Assembly: GCF_011059105.1 (NCBI RefSeq)
Contig: NZ_JAALLS010000010.1
Span: 1 to 64,000 of the forward strand
Direction: 5' to 3'
DNA length: 64,000 nucleotides
From: Fodinibius halophilus
GTDB lineage: Bacteria > Bacteroidota > Rhodothermia > Balneolales > Balneolaceae
Below are positions 17,718 to 26,660 of the stretch, in pieces (the stretch's first letter is position 1; every line of letters begins with the position of its first letter). The notes beneath the pieces were generated by a model. That model saw only the letters and a list, made by a program, of their open reading frames with translations, made no database searches and had not been told where the DNA came from. The position numbers and the translations under genes were made by a program.

Positions 17718-17760
17718 ATTCTGAGTTCTGACACCTGAACTCAGGATTCAGCATTCACTC
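17718..17760. repeat. Degenerate short repeats left of four-helix-bundle gene
   Basis: Units of CTGAGTT, CTGAACT, CAGGATT and CAGCATT type form a 7-8-nt periodic run. CTGAGTTC and GAACTCAG (17721-17744) can pair as a small hairpin. The run overlaps the 3' end of the four-helix-bundle gene. Confidence 0.6.
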
Positions 17761-18113
17761 AGTATTGCCTTTGAATAAGCATTAATAAGTTTACTGACTT
17801 CTTGCAGCTTATTATTAAAATCTTCTGAGGCTTCAATATATCCAAGATCTTTTGATAAGATGATATAGTACCTACACTCTTCGAGTGATCCTTGGGAGAT
17901 ATTTAAATAACGTGCTGTATCTTTTTTTTCCCGTTTTTTAAATCCCTCCGCAATATTCGCAGCAATAGAAACAGCTGCTCTTCTAAACTGAGAGGTTAAA
18001 CCATACATTTCTGATTTTGGAAAATCTTCAGTTTGGGCATAAACTTCTAACACAAACTCATGTGCTTTTTGCCATACTATTAAATCTTGGAATGTCTTAG
18101 CTGGTCTCCTCAT
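17748..18113 (-). CDS. Four-helix-bundle protein (S23/IVS-encoded family)
   Basis: A 121-residue protein with the family signatures FQDLIVWQKAHEFVLEVY, MYGLTSQFRRAAVSIAANIAEG and a C-terminal helix with SKDLGYIEASE. The family was named from proteins encoded in 23S rRNA intervening sequences and is related to the Avd accessory protein of diversity-generating retroelements, which binds nucleic acid. It is widespread in Bacteroidota without a known function. It sits between paaZ and the DUF559 unit and is flanked on both sides by short degenerate repeats, which suggests a mobile unit (inference). Confidence 0.88.
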   Translation of the reverse strand: MRRPAKTFQDLIVWQKAHEFVLEVYAQTEDFPKSEMYGLTSQFRRAAVSIAANIAEGFKKREKKDTARYLNISQGSLEECRYYIILSKDLGYIEASEDFNNKLQEVSKLINAYSKAILSEC

Positions 18114-18125
18114 AACATCTCCTAT

Positions 18126-18160
18126 AAATTCTGATTTCTGAGTCCAGAATTCTGATGAAT
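18126..18160. repeat. Degenerate short repeats right of four-helix-bundle gene
   Basis: Units TTCTGAT, TTCTGAG, CAGAATT, CTGATGA repeat with a 7-8-nt period just upstream of the four-helix-bundle start codon. They are related to the runs at 15692 and 17718 and largely in the opposite orientation to the left-hand run. Confidence 0.6.
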
Positions 18161-18223
18161 CCTTGCCCCTTACTAGTATGACCAGCTAAAGATTCTATCC
18201 TTACAAGAAGAGCAGTAACTAAC

Positions 18224-20272
18224 TCATTCCTCCTCAAAAATATCCATATCCAGCACTTCGCGACGCTTGATGAGCGTAAGTATCGTATAGTCGGCTACAA
18301 TCTCATTATCTTGATTGCTTACTTCCACATCCCAGTAGATAATCCCGAAAGGAAATTTATCCTTAGCCTTCTTTTGCCGGACGGTCTTTCGTTTGACGAT
18401 CAATTTTGCCTGGATCGTATCGCCCGGAGCTACAGGTTGAGTAAAGCGCAGGTTTTCCAAGCCATAGTTTAGTATTACTGGGCCTTCATCCGGGTGGACA
18501 AATAAGCCTGCTGCACGTGAAAGTACAAAGTAACCGTGGGCTACGATTTCACCGAATAGTGAGCGCTCCGCAGCATCGGGATCGGTGTGAGCATAGAATT
18601 CATCTCCGGAGAGGTCGGCAAATCGCTCAATATCTTCTTCGGTCACGGTATGGGTTTCCGTAGTCCGTGCTTCTCCCACTTTCAGATCTTCGAAGAACTG
18701 CTGGAACGGATGTGTTTCAGCCTCTCGGGTTTCTGCTCCTTTAATATACTGGTTGGTGATATTCGTTAGCGTAGTAGGAGATCCCTGCAGGGCAACCCGC
18801 TGCATATTATGAATAACGGCACGGGCACCGCCCAGCTCTTCGCCACCGCCGGCATGTCCCGGTCCGCCGTGGACCATATGTGGCATCGGAGATCCGTGTC
18901 CTGTTGACTCATCAGCACAGTCGCGGTTGACGACCATAAAACGTCCGTGATACGGAGCACAGCCCAGCGTAATTTCGCGGGCAACATTATCATCGGCCGT
19001 AAAGAGAGAGCCCACCAGTGAACCGTCGGCCTTGTTTGCGAGATCGATTGCCTCTTGGTTTGACTCATAAGGCATTACCGTAGTCATAGGGCCAAAAGCC
19101 TCAACTTTATGAATCTCATCCACTTCAAAAGGCTGGCGACAAAGTAGAACCTTTGGATCAGTAAAAGCTCCTTCCAATCCTTTTCCGTTACTGTAGACCG
19201 ATTCTGTTATCTCCATGAGGTCGGAAACCTGTTCTTCGAATCGGTCGGCTTGCAGTGCACTTGCCAGTGGTCCCATACGCGTTTCCTTTTCAGCGGGATC
19301 GCCGATAGTGGTCTTGTCGAGACGTGCCTTTAAAGCTTCTACCACATCATCTACTCGTTCTTGGGGGACGATAGTGCGACGTATAGCCGTACATTTTTGT
19401 CCCGTTTTTACGGTCATTTCGTTGGCTACCTCTCTGATAAAGAGATCAAACTCTTCCATATCCGGGGTCACATCTTTCCCCAGGATCGAGCAGTTCAGCG
19501 AATCGGCCTCCAGGTTAAAGCGTACATTATTGGCTACAATATTGGGATGAGCTTTGAGCTTTTGTCCCGTGCTGGCCGAGCCCGTAAATGCAACACTATC
19601 TTGACTATTAAGATGATCCAGCAGGTCACCGGGCTTGTTGGCTGCTATAAACTGGATAGATCCTTCCGGAAGAAGCTTCGATTCTATCATATCCGAAAAC
19701 ACCTTGTAAGCGAGATACGAGCCCGTAGGTGAGGGTTTGATGATAGCAGGCATTCCCGAAATGATAGCTGGAGCAAGTTTCTCCAGCATCCCCCAAATAG
19801 GAAAGTTGAAGGCATTGATATGCACGGCTACACCATGACGGGGCACACAGATATGCTGTCCCACAAAAGTGCCTTCGCGTGAGAGTCGTTCGTGATCTCC
19901 TTCAACATGATAGGGCAGATCCGAAAGCTCAATACGGGACTTGCTGGAGAGTGTAAACATGCTGCCAATACCGCCCTCGATATCAATCCAGGAATCTTGG
20001 CGCGTAGCCCCGGTGTGGGTAGAAAGCTTATAGTAATCTTCTTTACGCTCCATCAGGTATTGGCCCAGGAACTTAATTTTAAAAGCCCGTTCATGGATGG
20101 AGAGTTTACGGAGTGCGGGTCCCGCATTTTGCCGGGCATATTCGCAAGCTCCTTTATAATCGAGATCGGCTTCCAGCATTGTTGCAACCGGCTCGCCTGT
20201 TACCGCGCTGATAAGTTCTTTTTCGTCGCCTTGGTCAATCCATTGGCCTTTAATATAGCTGCGTACTTTCAT
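18224..20272 (-). CDS. paaZ: PaaZ: oxepin-CoA hydrolase / 3-oxo-5,6-dehydrosuberyl-CoA semialdehyde dehydrogenase
   Basis: The 682-residue bifunctional enzyme has an aldehyde dehydrogenase domain (about 1-510) with catalytic Cys294 in GQKCTAIRR and general-base Glu255 in NLEADSLN. A MaoC-type hydratase domain follows (about 540-680), with the Asp/His active-site motif FADLSGDEFYAHTDPDAA. In the aerobic phenylacetate pathway, the hydratase domain opens oxepin-CoA and the dehydrogenase domain oxidises the resulting aldehyde. The size agrees with Escherichia coli PaaZ (681 residues). It is on the same strand as the other paa genes but about 36 kb from them, with selfish units inserted downstream. 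Confidence 0.95.
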   Translation of the reverse strand: MKVRSYIKGQWIDQGDEKELISAVTGEPVATMLEADLDYKGACEYARQNAGPALRKLSIHERAFKIKFLGQYLMERKEDYYKLSTHTGATRQDSWIDIEGGIGSMFTLSSKSRIELSDLPYHVEGDHERLSREGTFVGQHICVPRHGVAVHINAFNFPIWGMLEKLAPAIISGMPAIIKPSPTGSYLAYKVFSDMIESKLLPEGSIQFIAANKPGDLLDHLNSQDSVAFTGSASTGQKLKAHPNIVANNVRFNLEADSLNCSILGKDVTPDMEEFDLFIREVANEMTVKTGQKCTAIRRTIVPQERVDDVVEALKARLDKTTIGDPAEKETRMGPLASALQADRFEEQVSDLMEITESVYSNGKGLEGAFTDPKVLLCRQPFEVDEIHKVEAFGPMTTVMPYESNQEAIDLANKADGSLVGSLFTADDNVAREITLGCAPYHGRFMVVNRDCADESTGHGSPMPHMVHGGPGHAGGGEELGGARAVIHNMQRVALQGSPTTLTNITNQYIKGAETREAETHPFQQFFEDLKVGEARTTETHTVTEEDIERFADLSGDEFYAHTDPDAAERSLFGEIVAHGYFVLSRAAGLFVHPDEGPVILNYGLENLRFTQPVAPGDTIQAKLIVKRKTVRQKKAKDKFPFGIIYWDVEVSNQDNEIVADYTILTLIKRREVLDMDIFEEE

Positions 20273-20515
20273 AAATAGGATGATATTCTGTTAATACTAA
20301 TTCGCCTTATAAAATCCAGAGTAGGGTATATACGAACCCATTGTCCAAAAATAAAATAATGTCTTCTGATCAAAGTTTTGGGTGTCAGATACATCAGGGT
20401 AGAATAAAGAAAAATCTGGCTGACTAAAACAACAAATCTTTTTATTACGGGAACAAAATTGGGGGTTGTGCTTTTAAAGCATTGAATGTTAAGTAAAAAG
20501 ATTACTATATCTAAT

Positions 20516-21547
20516 ATGAAGGCCTCAAAAAATTCTCTTGCTGCAATTGTTATCCTGAGCCTGTATGTAATAATATTATTGACCGGTTGTGTAAATACGG
20601 CCAATGACAATGAGGAGATCAGTGTTGAGCTTATCGAGTCGAAGACGGAACTGCCTTCAAAAATACAACTATTTTATAAAGTTGATTTGGGAGAGGATAA
20701 CCAGTTTACAACCTTAGAACCGTCTAATTTCGAGATTTATGAAGATGGATCTAAAATATCATCGCTGGAAGCCCAGGCGCAGATTCAGCGCGAACCCGGC
20801 GACTTTCTGTATTCCTCTGTGTTAATGCTGGATCTCAGTGGAAGTATTCTCAATAATGCTGATCTGCCAAAGCTGAAAGAAGCGGCAACGTCATTTGTCA
20901 AGGAGACAATGCCCCGGCAGACAGAAAGCCTGCACGGCACTCGTGAGATGGCCCTGTTTTGGTTTGATGGAGAGGAGTATATCCATCCGCTGGTATCATA
21001 TACCGCCAACCGCGATACGTTGATCAGTGGAATAGAGTCTATTGATGAAGATATAAGCAATGATGTATCTACCAACCTAAATGGGGCGGTAATACAGGGC
21101 CTGTCATCAATGGACGCCCGGCTGCGTGAGGTGAAAGAAGATTCTGATATTGCTACTGCCGGCACGATGGTGCTTTTTACCGATGGTACCGACCAGGCGG
21201 GATATATAAATACCGAAGTTGCCTTGGACTCGGTCAGCAATGCTGCCGATGAGCACGGGGTGTTTACGATCGGTTTGGGAGGTGAGATTGATGAGGGAAT
21301 TTTGAAAAAAATGGGTAAAAGTGGTTTTGAATTAGCCGAAGATTCTCTTGAGTTAAATGACAGTTTTCTGAACATAGCTGAACGGCTGGAAGCAGAAACA
21401 AACTCATTTTATGTGCTTGAATACTGTTCCCCAAAACGTTCTGGAACCCATAGTCTTGAATTGCGTGCCGTCTATGAAGATAAGTTTGGTAGTTTCCAGA
21501 CGCAGTTTTCTGCCGAAGAATTTTCCGGCGGTTGCGAGGTTGAGTAG
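20516..21547 (+). CDS. VWA-domain lipoprotein
   Basis: The ATG at 20516 starts a lipoprotein signal peptide ending LLTGC, which is preferred to an ATG 30 bases upstream. A von Willebrand factor A domain follows, with the MIDAS motif DLSGS (LMLDLSGSIL) and the later T/D positions in LFTDGTD. VWA domains bind partner proteins through a divalent metal. A short N-terminal beta domain (FEIYEDGSKISS) resembles domains of surface VWA proteins. The protein probably sits on an outer or inner membrane face; its ligand is unknown. It is divergent from paaZ. Confidence 0.8.
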   Translation: MKASKNSLAAIVILSLYVIILLTGCVNTANDNEEISVELIESKTELPSKIQLFYKVDLGEDNQFTTLEPSNFEIYEDGSKISSLEAQAQIQREPGDFLYSSVLMLDLSGSILNNADLPKLKEAATSFVKETMPRQTESLHGTREMALFWFDGEEYIHPLVSYTANRDTLISGIESIDEDISNDVSTNLNGAVIQGLSSMDARLREVKEDSDIATAGTMVLFTDGTDQAGYINTEVALDSVSNAADEHGVFTIGLGGEIDEGILKKMGKSGFELAEDSLELNDSFLNIAERLEAETNSFYVLEYCSPKRSGTHSLELRAVYEDKFGSFQTQFSAEEFSGGCEVE

Positions 21548-21722
21548 CATCAGTTTGGGTTAGAAGTTGATTGATTCTTAGTACTTGGTTTGAATTCCTT
21601 CTGTATAAAAAGATACTCTTATTTTTTGTATCGTTTGGGTATTTACGGAATGTTGGTCTCCAGAAAAGGCTTTAAATAGATAGGGTAATACGTTAAAACC
21701 ATAAAAAAGAAGGGAGATTAAT

Positions 21723-22193
21723 ATGCCGTTATCTAAATTAACCGAATTTCTGGATTCTCACGATAAAAAGTATATGGTCATTAAGCATTCAAATGCTTAT
21801 ACCGCGCAAGAAGTAGCCGCAAGTGCTCACATCCCCGGAAAGGAGATGGCTAAGACGGTTATGGCAAATATCGATGGAACTATGAGTATGATTGTGACGC
21901 CGTCTACTCATATTGTCGATTTTGATCGGGTTAAGGAAGTGTTAGAAACTGAAGAGGCAGCGTTGGCTTCTGAGGAAGAGTTTCAGGATCTGTTTCCCGG
22001 TTGTGAGCTCGGGGCGATGCCGCCCTTCGGGAATCTTTTTAATATGGAAACCTATGTAGCTGCAGCTCTTACAGAAGATGAAGAGATCGCCTTTAATGCG
22101 GGCAATCACCGGGAGTTAGTAAAAATGCGTTATGATGATTATGAAGAGCTCGTTGAACCAACTATTATGCCGTTAGCTGTACGGCATGCCTAA
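21723..22193 (+). CDS. YbaK/EbsC-family protein (aminoacyl-tRNA deacylase-like)
   Basis: A 156-residue protein of the YbaK/ProX editing-domain superfamily, with HSNAYTAQEVAASAHIPGKEMAKTVMANIDG and a conserved GAMPPFGN loop. Members hydrolyse mischarged aminoacyl-tRNA such as Cys- or Ala-tRNA(Pro). A clear Shine-Dalgarno sequence (AAGGGAG) lies upstream of the ATG. It is probably monocistronic, with AT-rich gaps on both sides. Confidence 0.85.
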   Translation: MPLSKLTEFLDSHDKKYMVIKHSNAYTAQEVAASAHIPGKEMAKTVMANIDGTMSMIVTPSTHIVDFDRVKEVLETEEAALASEEEFQDLFPGCELGAMPPFGNLFNMETYVAAALTEDEEIAFNAGNHRELVKMRYDDYEELVEPTIMPLAVRHA

Positions 22194-22793
22194 CTTTTGG
22201 TAGTTAGGATTGATAACGCAGATAGATTTATTAAGTAAGTCTTTCTAGAAGCTGCGGCAGAAAAATACCTGTTCCAGGTTGATTTTCTATGGGTGATAAT
22301 AGCATTGGAATACCTATTCCTACGATGAAATAAATCCGATTAACTACAGGTGATGGTAAAAAATTGGCTATCAGGTTATAAATTAGATAAGTAGGTCGGG
22401 CAGATAGCTTTATGTTTTTTTGCTTCTTTACTGTTTAAAATACATTGCTCTATAATCTCAAAAATTATTATATCAATTTCTGAAAGTTGGATTTTCGGCT
22501 TTCATAGTTTTATAGATATGGGTACTCCCAGCATAAATTGAACAACAAAAATAGGTATTCGTTTTATATTAGAGAAAGAGAGTAATATTGAGTAAGTGGT
22601 AATTTAATTCTACATTGATAAATACTACTGAAATAACATCTACCTGGCGGTATTCTTCTATTACAAGTATCTGCCACAGGAAGGGTATGTATTTGTTTTG
22701 TTTCCTATGCGAGATCTTTCTACGCTAAGTTAAAAGAGGAGTGCAGATCAAGGTTCACAATACACTGTTTTAATAACACAAAAAGTGGGCAAT
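22194..22793. other. AT-rich intergenic region without recognisable features
   Basis: About 600 bases with stops in all frames, no convincing coding fragment, hairpin or repeat that I can see. It presumably carries the promoter of the RsbQ-like/PAS kinase pair at its right end. Confidence 0.6.
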
Positions 22794-23597
22794 ATGGGTA
22801 CAGATATCACATCGAGAAATAATGTAAAGCGTTTTGGTAATGGGAGTCAGACGATTATGTTTGCGCATGGATATGGTTGTGATCAAAATATGTGGCGGTT
22901 TATTACTCCTGCTTTCGAAGAAAACTATGATATCATTCTTTTTGATCATGTAGGGTCAGGGGATTCAGATGATGAAGCCTATGACTTTGACAAATACAGT
23001 TCGCTCAAAGGGTATGCTGATGATGTCATTGAAATATGTGAAGCCTTGAATCTGGACGAGGTAATATTTGTGGGGCATTCGGTAAGTACAATGATTGGCG
23101 TGTTAGCGGTAGGGGAGCGCCCGGATCTGTTTCAGCAGTTGATCATGATTGGCCCTTCTCCCCGATATATCAACGATGAAGACTACTATGGTGGTTTTGA
23201 AAAGGAGGATATCGAAGGGCTGGTAGAGACGCTTGAAAGCAACTATTTAGGATGGACCCGTAATATTACCCCCGTTATTGCCGGGAAGTCCAATGATGAA
23301 AAGTTTGCGGAGGAGCTAAAAAACAGTTTCTGTAGAATGGATCCCGACATAGCCAAACATTTTGGGAAAGTTACCTTTCTGAGTGACAACTGTGATGATC
23401 TATCAAATGTTTCGATCCCCAGTCTTGTTATTCAATCGGAACCTGATGTGATTGCTCCGTCCCGAGTGGGAAAGTATGTACAAACGGAAATACCCAACTG
23501 TAGCTTTACCAAGCTTGACGCTACGGGACATTGTCCGCACCTTACTGCTCCTGATGAAACTATAAAAGCGATAAAAACTTATCTCGCTAAAGGCTAA
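22794..23597 (+). CDS. RsbQ-like alpha/beta hydrolase
   Basis: A 267-residue hydrolase whose sequence follows RsbQ of Bacillus: RNNVKRFGNGSQTIMFAHGYGCDQNMWRF at the N-terminus, the nucleophile Ser96 in GHSVS, an acid near residue 218 in SEPDVIAP and the histidine in ATGHCPHL. RsbQ acts with the PAS domain of RsbP to signal energy stress, probably by processing a small ligand; plant D14/KAI2 receptors belong to the same family. The ATG at 22794 is chosen over an in-frame GTG at 22785. The next gene, 5 bp away, encodes a protein with an RsbP-like PAS domain, so the pair is very likely one signalling module. Confidence 0.88.
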   Translation: MGTDITSRNNVKRFGNGSQTIMFAHGYGCDQNMWRFITPAFEENYDIILFDHVGSGDSDDEAYDFDKYSSLKGYADDVIEICEALNLDEVIFVGHSVSTMIGVLAVGERPDLFQQLIMIGPSPRYINDEDYYGGFEKEDIEGLVETLESNYLGWTRNITPVIAGKSNDEKFAEELKNSFCRMDPDIAKHFGKVTFLSDNCDDLSNVSIPSLVIQSEPDVIAPSRVGKYVQTEIPNCSFTKLDATGHCPHLTAPDETIKAIKTYLAKG

Positions 23598-23602
23598 TAA
23601 GG

Positions 23603-24733
23603 ATGATACTAAACAAAGAAAATCTTAAAGATCTCTACCAGAATGCTCCCTGTGGCTATTTATTGATGAAAGATGATGGGAGTATTGTTAATGCAAATAA
23701 CACCTTACTGGAATGGTTGGGCTATGAGCGGGAAGAAATCGTGTTAGAAAAAACATTTCAGGATTTAGTGGGTATGGGGGGAAAGATCTATTTTGAGACC
23801 CATTTAATACCTCTTTTACAGATGCAGAAAGAGATATCAGAGATTAATTTAGAGTTGGAGAGAAAAGATTCTTCAAAGATTCCGGTATTACTTAATGCAA
23901 AATTGGTACAGGATAGCCCCGAAGATGAATTGATTTACCGGGTTGCCCTCTCAGATATGACCCAGCGTAAACTCTACGAAGAAGAGTTACTTCTTGCCCA
24001 AAAAGAGGCGGAGGAGAAAACGAAACAGCTAAAACAGATCAATGAAGAGCTGGAACGTTTTGCACATAGTATCTCTCACGATCTGCAGGCTCCACTCAAT
24101 ACCATAACATCACTTATATCTTTATATGAAGAAGAGGGATTGAGTGAAAATGAAGAAAAAATAAAAGAGTTCTTTTCATTAGTGGCTACAAATACCGATC
24201 GGATGCGTATGATGATTCGGGACCTTTTGAGCTATTCGAAGATTGATACTAAAACCAAAAACCTTGATCCGGTATCTCTAAAAGAAGTTTGTCAGGAAGC
24301 CCTGGAACTGTTGCATGCAGATATACAGAAGCACAATGCCACATTTGATATTGGGGATCTGCCTACGGTAATGGGAGAGCGGTCTCAACTAGTACGCTTA
24401 TTCCAGAATTTATTTTCCAATGCAATGAAATACCGCTCTGAGGAAGATCCTGTTATCGAAGTATATTCAGAAAAGGGGGATGACTTTTATACTATCCGGG
24501 TTAAAGACAATGGAATGGGCATTGATAGAGAGGATGAGGAGAAAGTATTTGAGTTCATGGAGCGACTGGATACTGACAAATCTATTGAAGGAACGGGGAT
24601 AGGGTTGTCAACCTGTAAGCGGGTGGTAGAAAACCATGGCGGAAATATTACGGTCTGTTCAGAAGCAGGTGACGGATGCACCTTTTCATTTACATTACCC
24701 TTGGTAGAGCAGGAAGAAAATGTCCGAGAGTGA
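23603..24733 (+). CDS. PAS-domain sensor histidine kinase paired with RsbQ-like hydrolase
   Basis: A 376-residue soluble kinase. The N-terminal PAS domain (about 5-125) has APCGYLLMKDDGSIVNANN and GGKIYFETHLIPLLQMQ, the pattern seen in PAS domains partnered with RsbQ. A coiled coil leads to a HisKA domain with HSISHDLQAPLNT, whose SHD histidine is the phosphoacceptor. The ATPase domain has an N-box (LFSNAMKYR), DNGMGI and GTGIGL. There is no transmembrane segment, so sensing is cytoplasmic. In Bacillus the PAS output is a PP2C phosphatase, whereas here it is a kinase. No response regulator is adjacent. Confidence 0.87.
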   Translation: MILNKENLKDLYQNAPCGYLLMKDDGSIVNANNTLLEWLGYEREEIVLEKTFQDLVGMGGKIYFETHLIPLLQMQKEISEINLELERKDSSKIPVLLNAKLVQDSPEDELIYRVALSDMTQRKLYEEELLLAQKEAEEKTKQLKQINEELERFAHSISHDLQAPLNTITSLISLYEEEGLSENEEKIKEFFSLVATNTDRMRMMIRDLLSYSKIDTKTKNLDPVSLKEVCQEALELLHADIQKHNATFDIGDLPTVMGERSQLVRLFQNLFSNAMKYRSEEDPVIEVYSEKGDDFYTIRVKDNGMGIDREDEEKVFEFMERLDTDKSIEGTGIGLSTCKRVVENHGGNITVCSEAGDGCTFSFTLPLVEQEENVRE

Positions 24734-24816
24734 GTCTACTTGTTTTGTCTGTTTATATGTTGGCAAATAGGTCTGTGTCCCAAGGGTTCGTTTTTCACAC
24801 CAAGGCTATCGGTTAA

Positions 24817-25110
24817 CTATTCTAATGTTGAAACGAGTTTGACCGACAAAATATAGTAATGGGAGAGGATCTCTCCTAGTTCTTTGGGGGGATTAGGTAA
24901 GCAGGCTCGCCGAACCATGTTATTGCCCAGCTTTTGATCCCAAACAGTAAAGAGACTTAAAATCGGAATTTTAACGCCGGCCTTGATATCCGAATTTAAA
25001 AATGATTTCCAGGTATATTCTCTCCGCGGATTTAGAGCTTTTTTAATCTCTGTAATGGATCCCTTTTTAAAAAATGTTCTGAGTTCAACGGGTTTTGCCA
25101 TCATATCCAT
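24817..25110 (-). CDS. Hypothetical protein
   Basis: I do not recognise this 97-residue protein. It begins MDMMAKPVELRTFFKKGSI and has no signal peptide or membrane segment. It is lysine-rich with a few Trp and Pro residues in the middle. It lies tail to tail with the PAS kinase gene. The reading is plausible but could be spurious. Confidence 0.4.
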   Translation of the reverse strand: MDMMAKPVELRTFFKKGSITEIKKALNPRREYTWKSFLNSDIKAGVKIPILSLFTVWDQKLGNNMVRRACLPNPPKELGEILSHYYILSVKLVSTLE

Positions 25111-25186
25111 TTAAGTTCTACTACCTTAAACTGCATGAAATGATGCGTGCAATGTTTGAAATGAAACTGTTGCCATTGGGTGGCAT

Positions 25187-25600
25187 TTAACGGGCCAAAT
25201 AGGGATTCGTTTGAATGGCTTCCGGATTATTCCTGAAGTAGGTACGGTAGTGTTCAACTTCATTTTTTAAATGCTCTTTGGCCTGCTTAGAATCTTCATG
25301 CTGTAGTGGCAACAATTGGTCGCCTGTAACGGGATTGGTAAACTTTTTGGGCATTGGCCTATTGGTAGCCAGGAAAGCCTGAAGTTTAGCCCGTTTCTCT
25401 TTTGGGGTATGGCATTCTACATTTCGCTTGTCGGTTGATATCTGAAAGGAAAAAATAAGATGCTCAATCATATGCTGTGCTGTCATCGTGCCCCACAGCG
25501 GCTGGTCTATCTTTATGTAGCGAATCTATGGCCTTGGCAGGGTATCATTAAAAAATGCTGTTCTTGCATCTTTATCGTTGACCGATAATTCTATATTAAG
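25187..25600 (-). pseudogene. DinB-like DUF1569 protein, frameshifted
   Basis: The open part (from 25486 down to 25187) encodes TAQHMIEHLIFSFQIS and a C-terminal tail ending YFRNNPEAIQTNPYLAR, matching the DinB-like DUF1569 family. Upstream coding sequence continues as NDKDARTAFFNDTLP, then shifts frame to AIDSLHKDRPA and back to LWGTM. Two compensating single-base indels within about 40 bases create a TAG stop in the original frame. No good start codon is seen, so this is a broken gene or a detached fragment. A sequencing error is the alternative. Confidence 0.6.
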
Positions 25601-25613
25601 TGTTGATATAGGG

Positions 25614-26480
25614 TTAGGATGAGTTATTTAAAAACGTTGTTATTCTATTTGCAAGCCAATTTTTGAATTCATCTGTTGTAGGGGGACAATGCCGGCTGTT
25701 TTCAATGAGCTCCGTTTCTGTATGTGGGATGTGGGTTTGAACCCTGTTAATGAGTGGTTGACCGGGAAAAGAGATATCATGTTCTGCCGCCATAACCAGG
25801 CAAGGCATGGAAAGGGTTTCGAGTTCTTCTTTCTCAGCAACCGGTGGTATTCTTGATGGGGTTTTGAAATCATTAAACGCATCACCCAAATAGTAAGCCC
25901 AGTCCTCATCCCAGTTTGTAATCAAATATTGCACTAAATTTCGAAGTCGTTTTTCGGAAGGGGCAATTTTGTACATAATCATTGGGAGAGCCATTTTCAT
26001 GAGACCTTTGAAGATGGATCCCTGAACAATTCCGGCAGGGACTAACAGAATTAAGTTGTTAACTTTTTGGGGATGTTGAGATGCAAATTGCCGGGCAATA
26101 AAACCACCGAGACTTATCCCAAATAAATTGATCTTACCTAGTGCAAGTCCATTGAGAATCTCATTAAGCCATCGAGCCTGTGAGTCATCAGAATAAGAAA
26201 GACGTTTGGGAATACCTTTGACAGATTCTCCCGGAATGTCGGGGGCAATGATGTGATAGTTTTCAAGAAGTGGTTCGAGAGCTGCAACGAGATGGGCAGA
26301 GCTGGTCATCATTGCATGCAGGCAAAGCAGGGGTGGTTTGGAGGTATCGCCGGCAATTAAAATATGGGTATCTCCAAAAGAAGTAGAAAGGGACTGCTCT
26401 TTTTTCGGAGCATCAATTTTGTCCAGGAATTTCTGGTACCAGTTTTCCAGCCGTCGGCGTGCTTTCTTATTTTTGATCAT
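25614..26480 (-). CDS. Alpha/beta hydrolase
   Basis: A 288-residue hydrolase. The oxyanion-hole region is LLCLHAMMTSSAHL, the nucleophile elbow is GISLGG, an acid sits in VMAAEHDISFPG, and the histidine is in ENSRHCPP. There is no signal peptide. The family cleaves diverse esters and amides and no substrate can be inferred. The gene precedes the DUF1569 remnant on the same strand. Confidence 0.82.
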   Translation of the reverse strand: MIKNKKARRRLENWYQKFLDKIDAPKKEQSLSTSFGDTHILIAGDTSKPPLLCLHAMMTSSAHLVAALEPLLENYHIIAPDIPGESVKGIPKRLSYSDDSQARWLNEILNGLALGKINLFGISLGGFIARQFASQHPQKVNNLILLVPAGIVQGSIFKGLMKMALPMIMYKIAPSEKRLRNLVQYLITNWDEDWAYYLGDAFNDFKTPSRIPPVAEKEELETLSMPCLVMAAEHDISFPGQPLINRVQTHIPHTETELIENSRHCPPTTDEFKNWLANRITTFLNNSS

Positions 26481-26660
26481 GGTATGGTCTCCATAAAGTC
26501 AGGGTATGAAATTGATCATCGGCCTTCATCTAAAAAATAGATTACTATAATGGTAAGTAATAAATGAAATGTATAAAGGGCAAAGAAATGTGGGGGTTTA
26601 GCATGCCGGATGACGGGGCAAGAACAGGAGGGAAACTACCGGATGTGTGCTAGTTGTTGA

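Noticed and set aside
15692-18160. CRISPR array
   Set aside because: The repeats are too short, degenerate and without unique spacers, and no cas gene is present.
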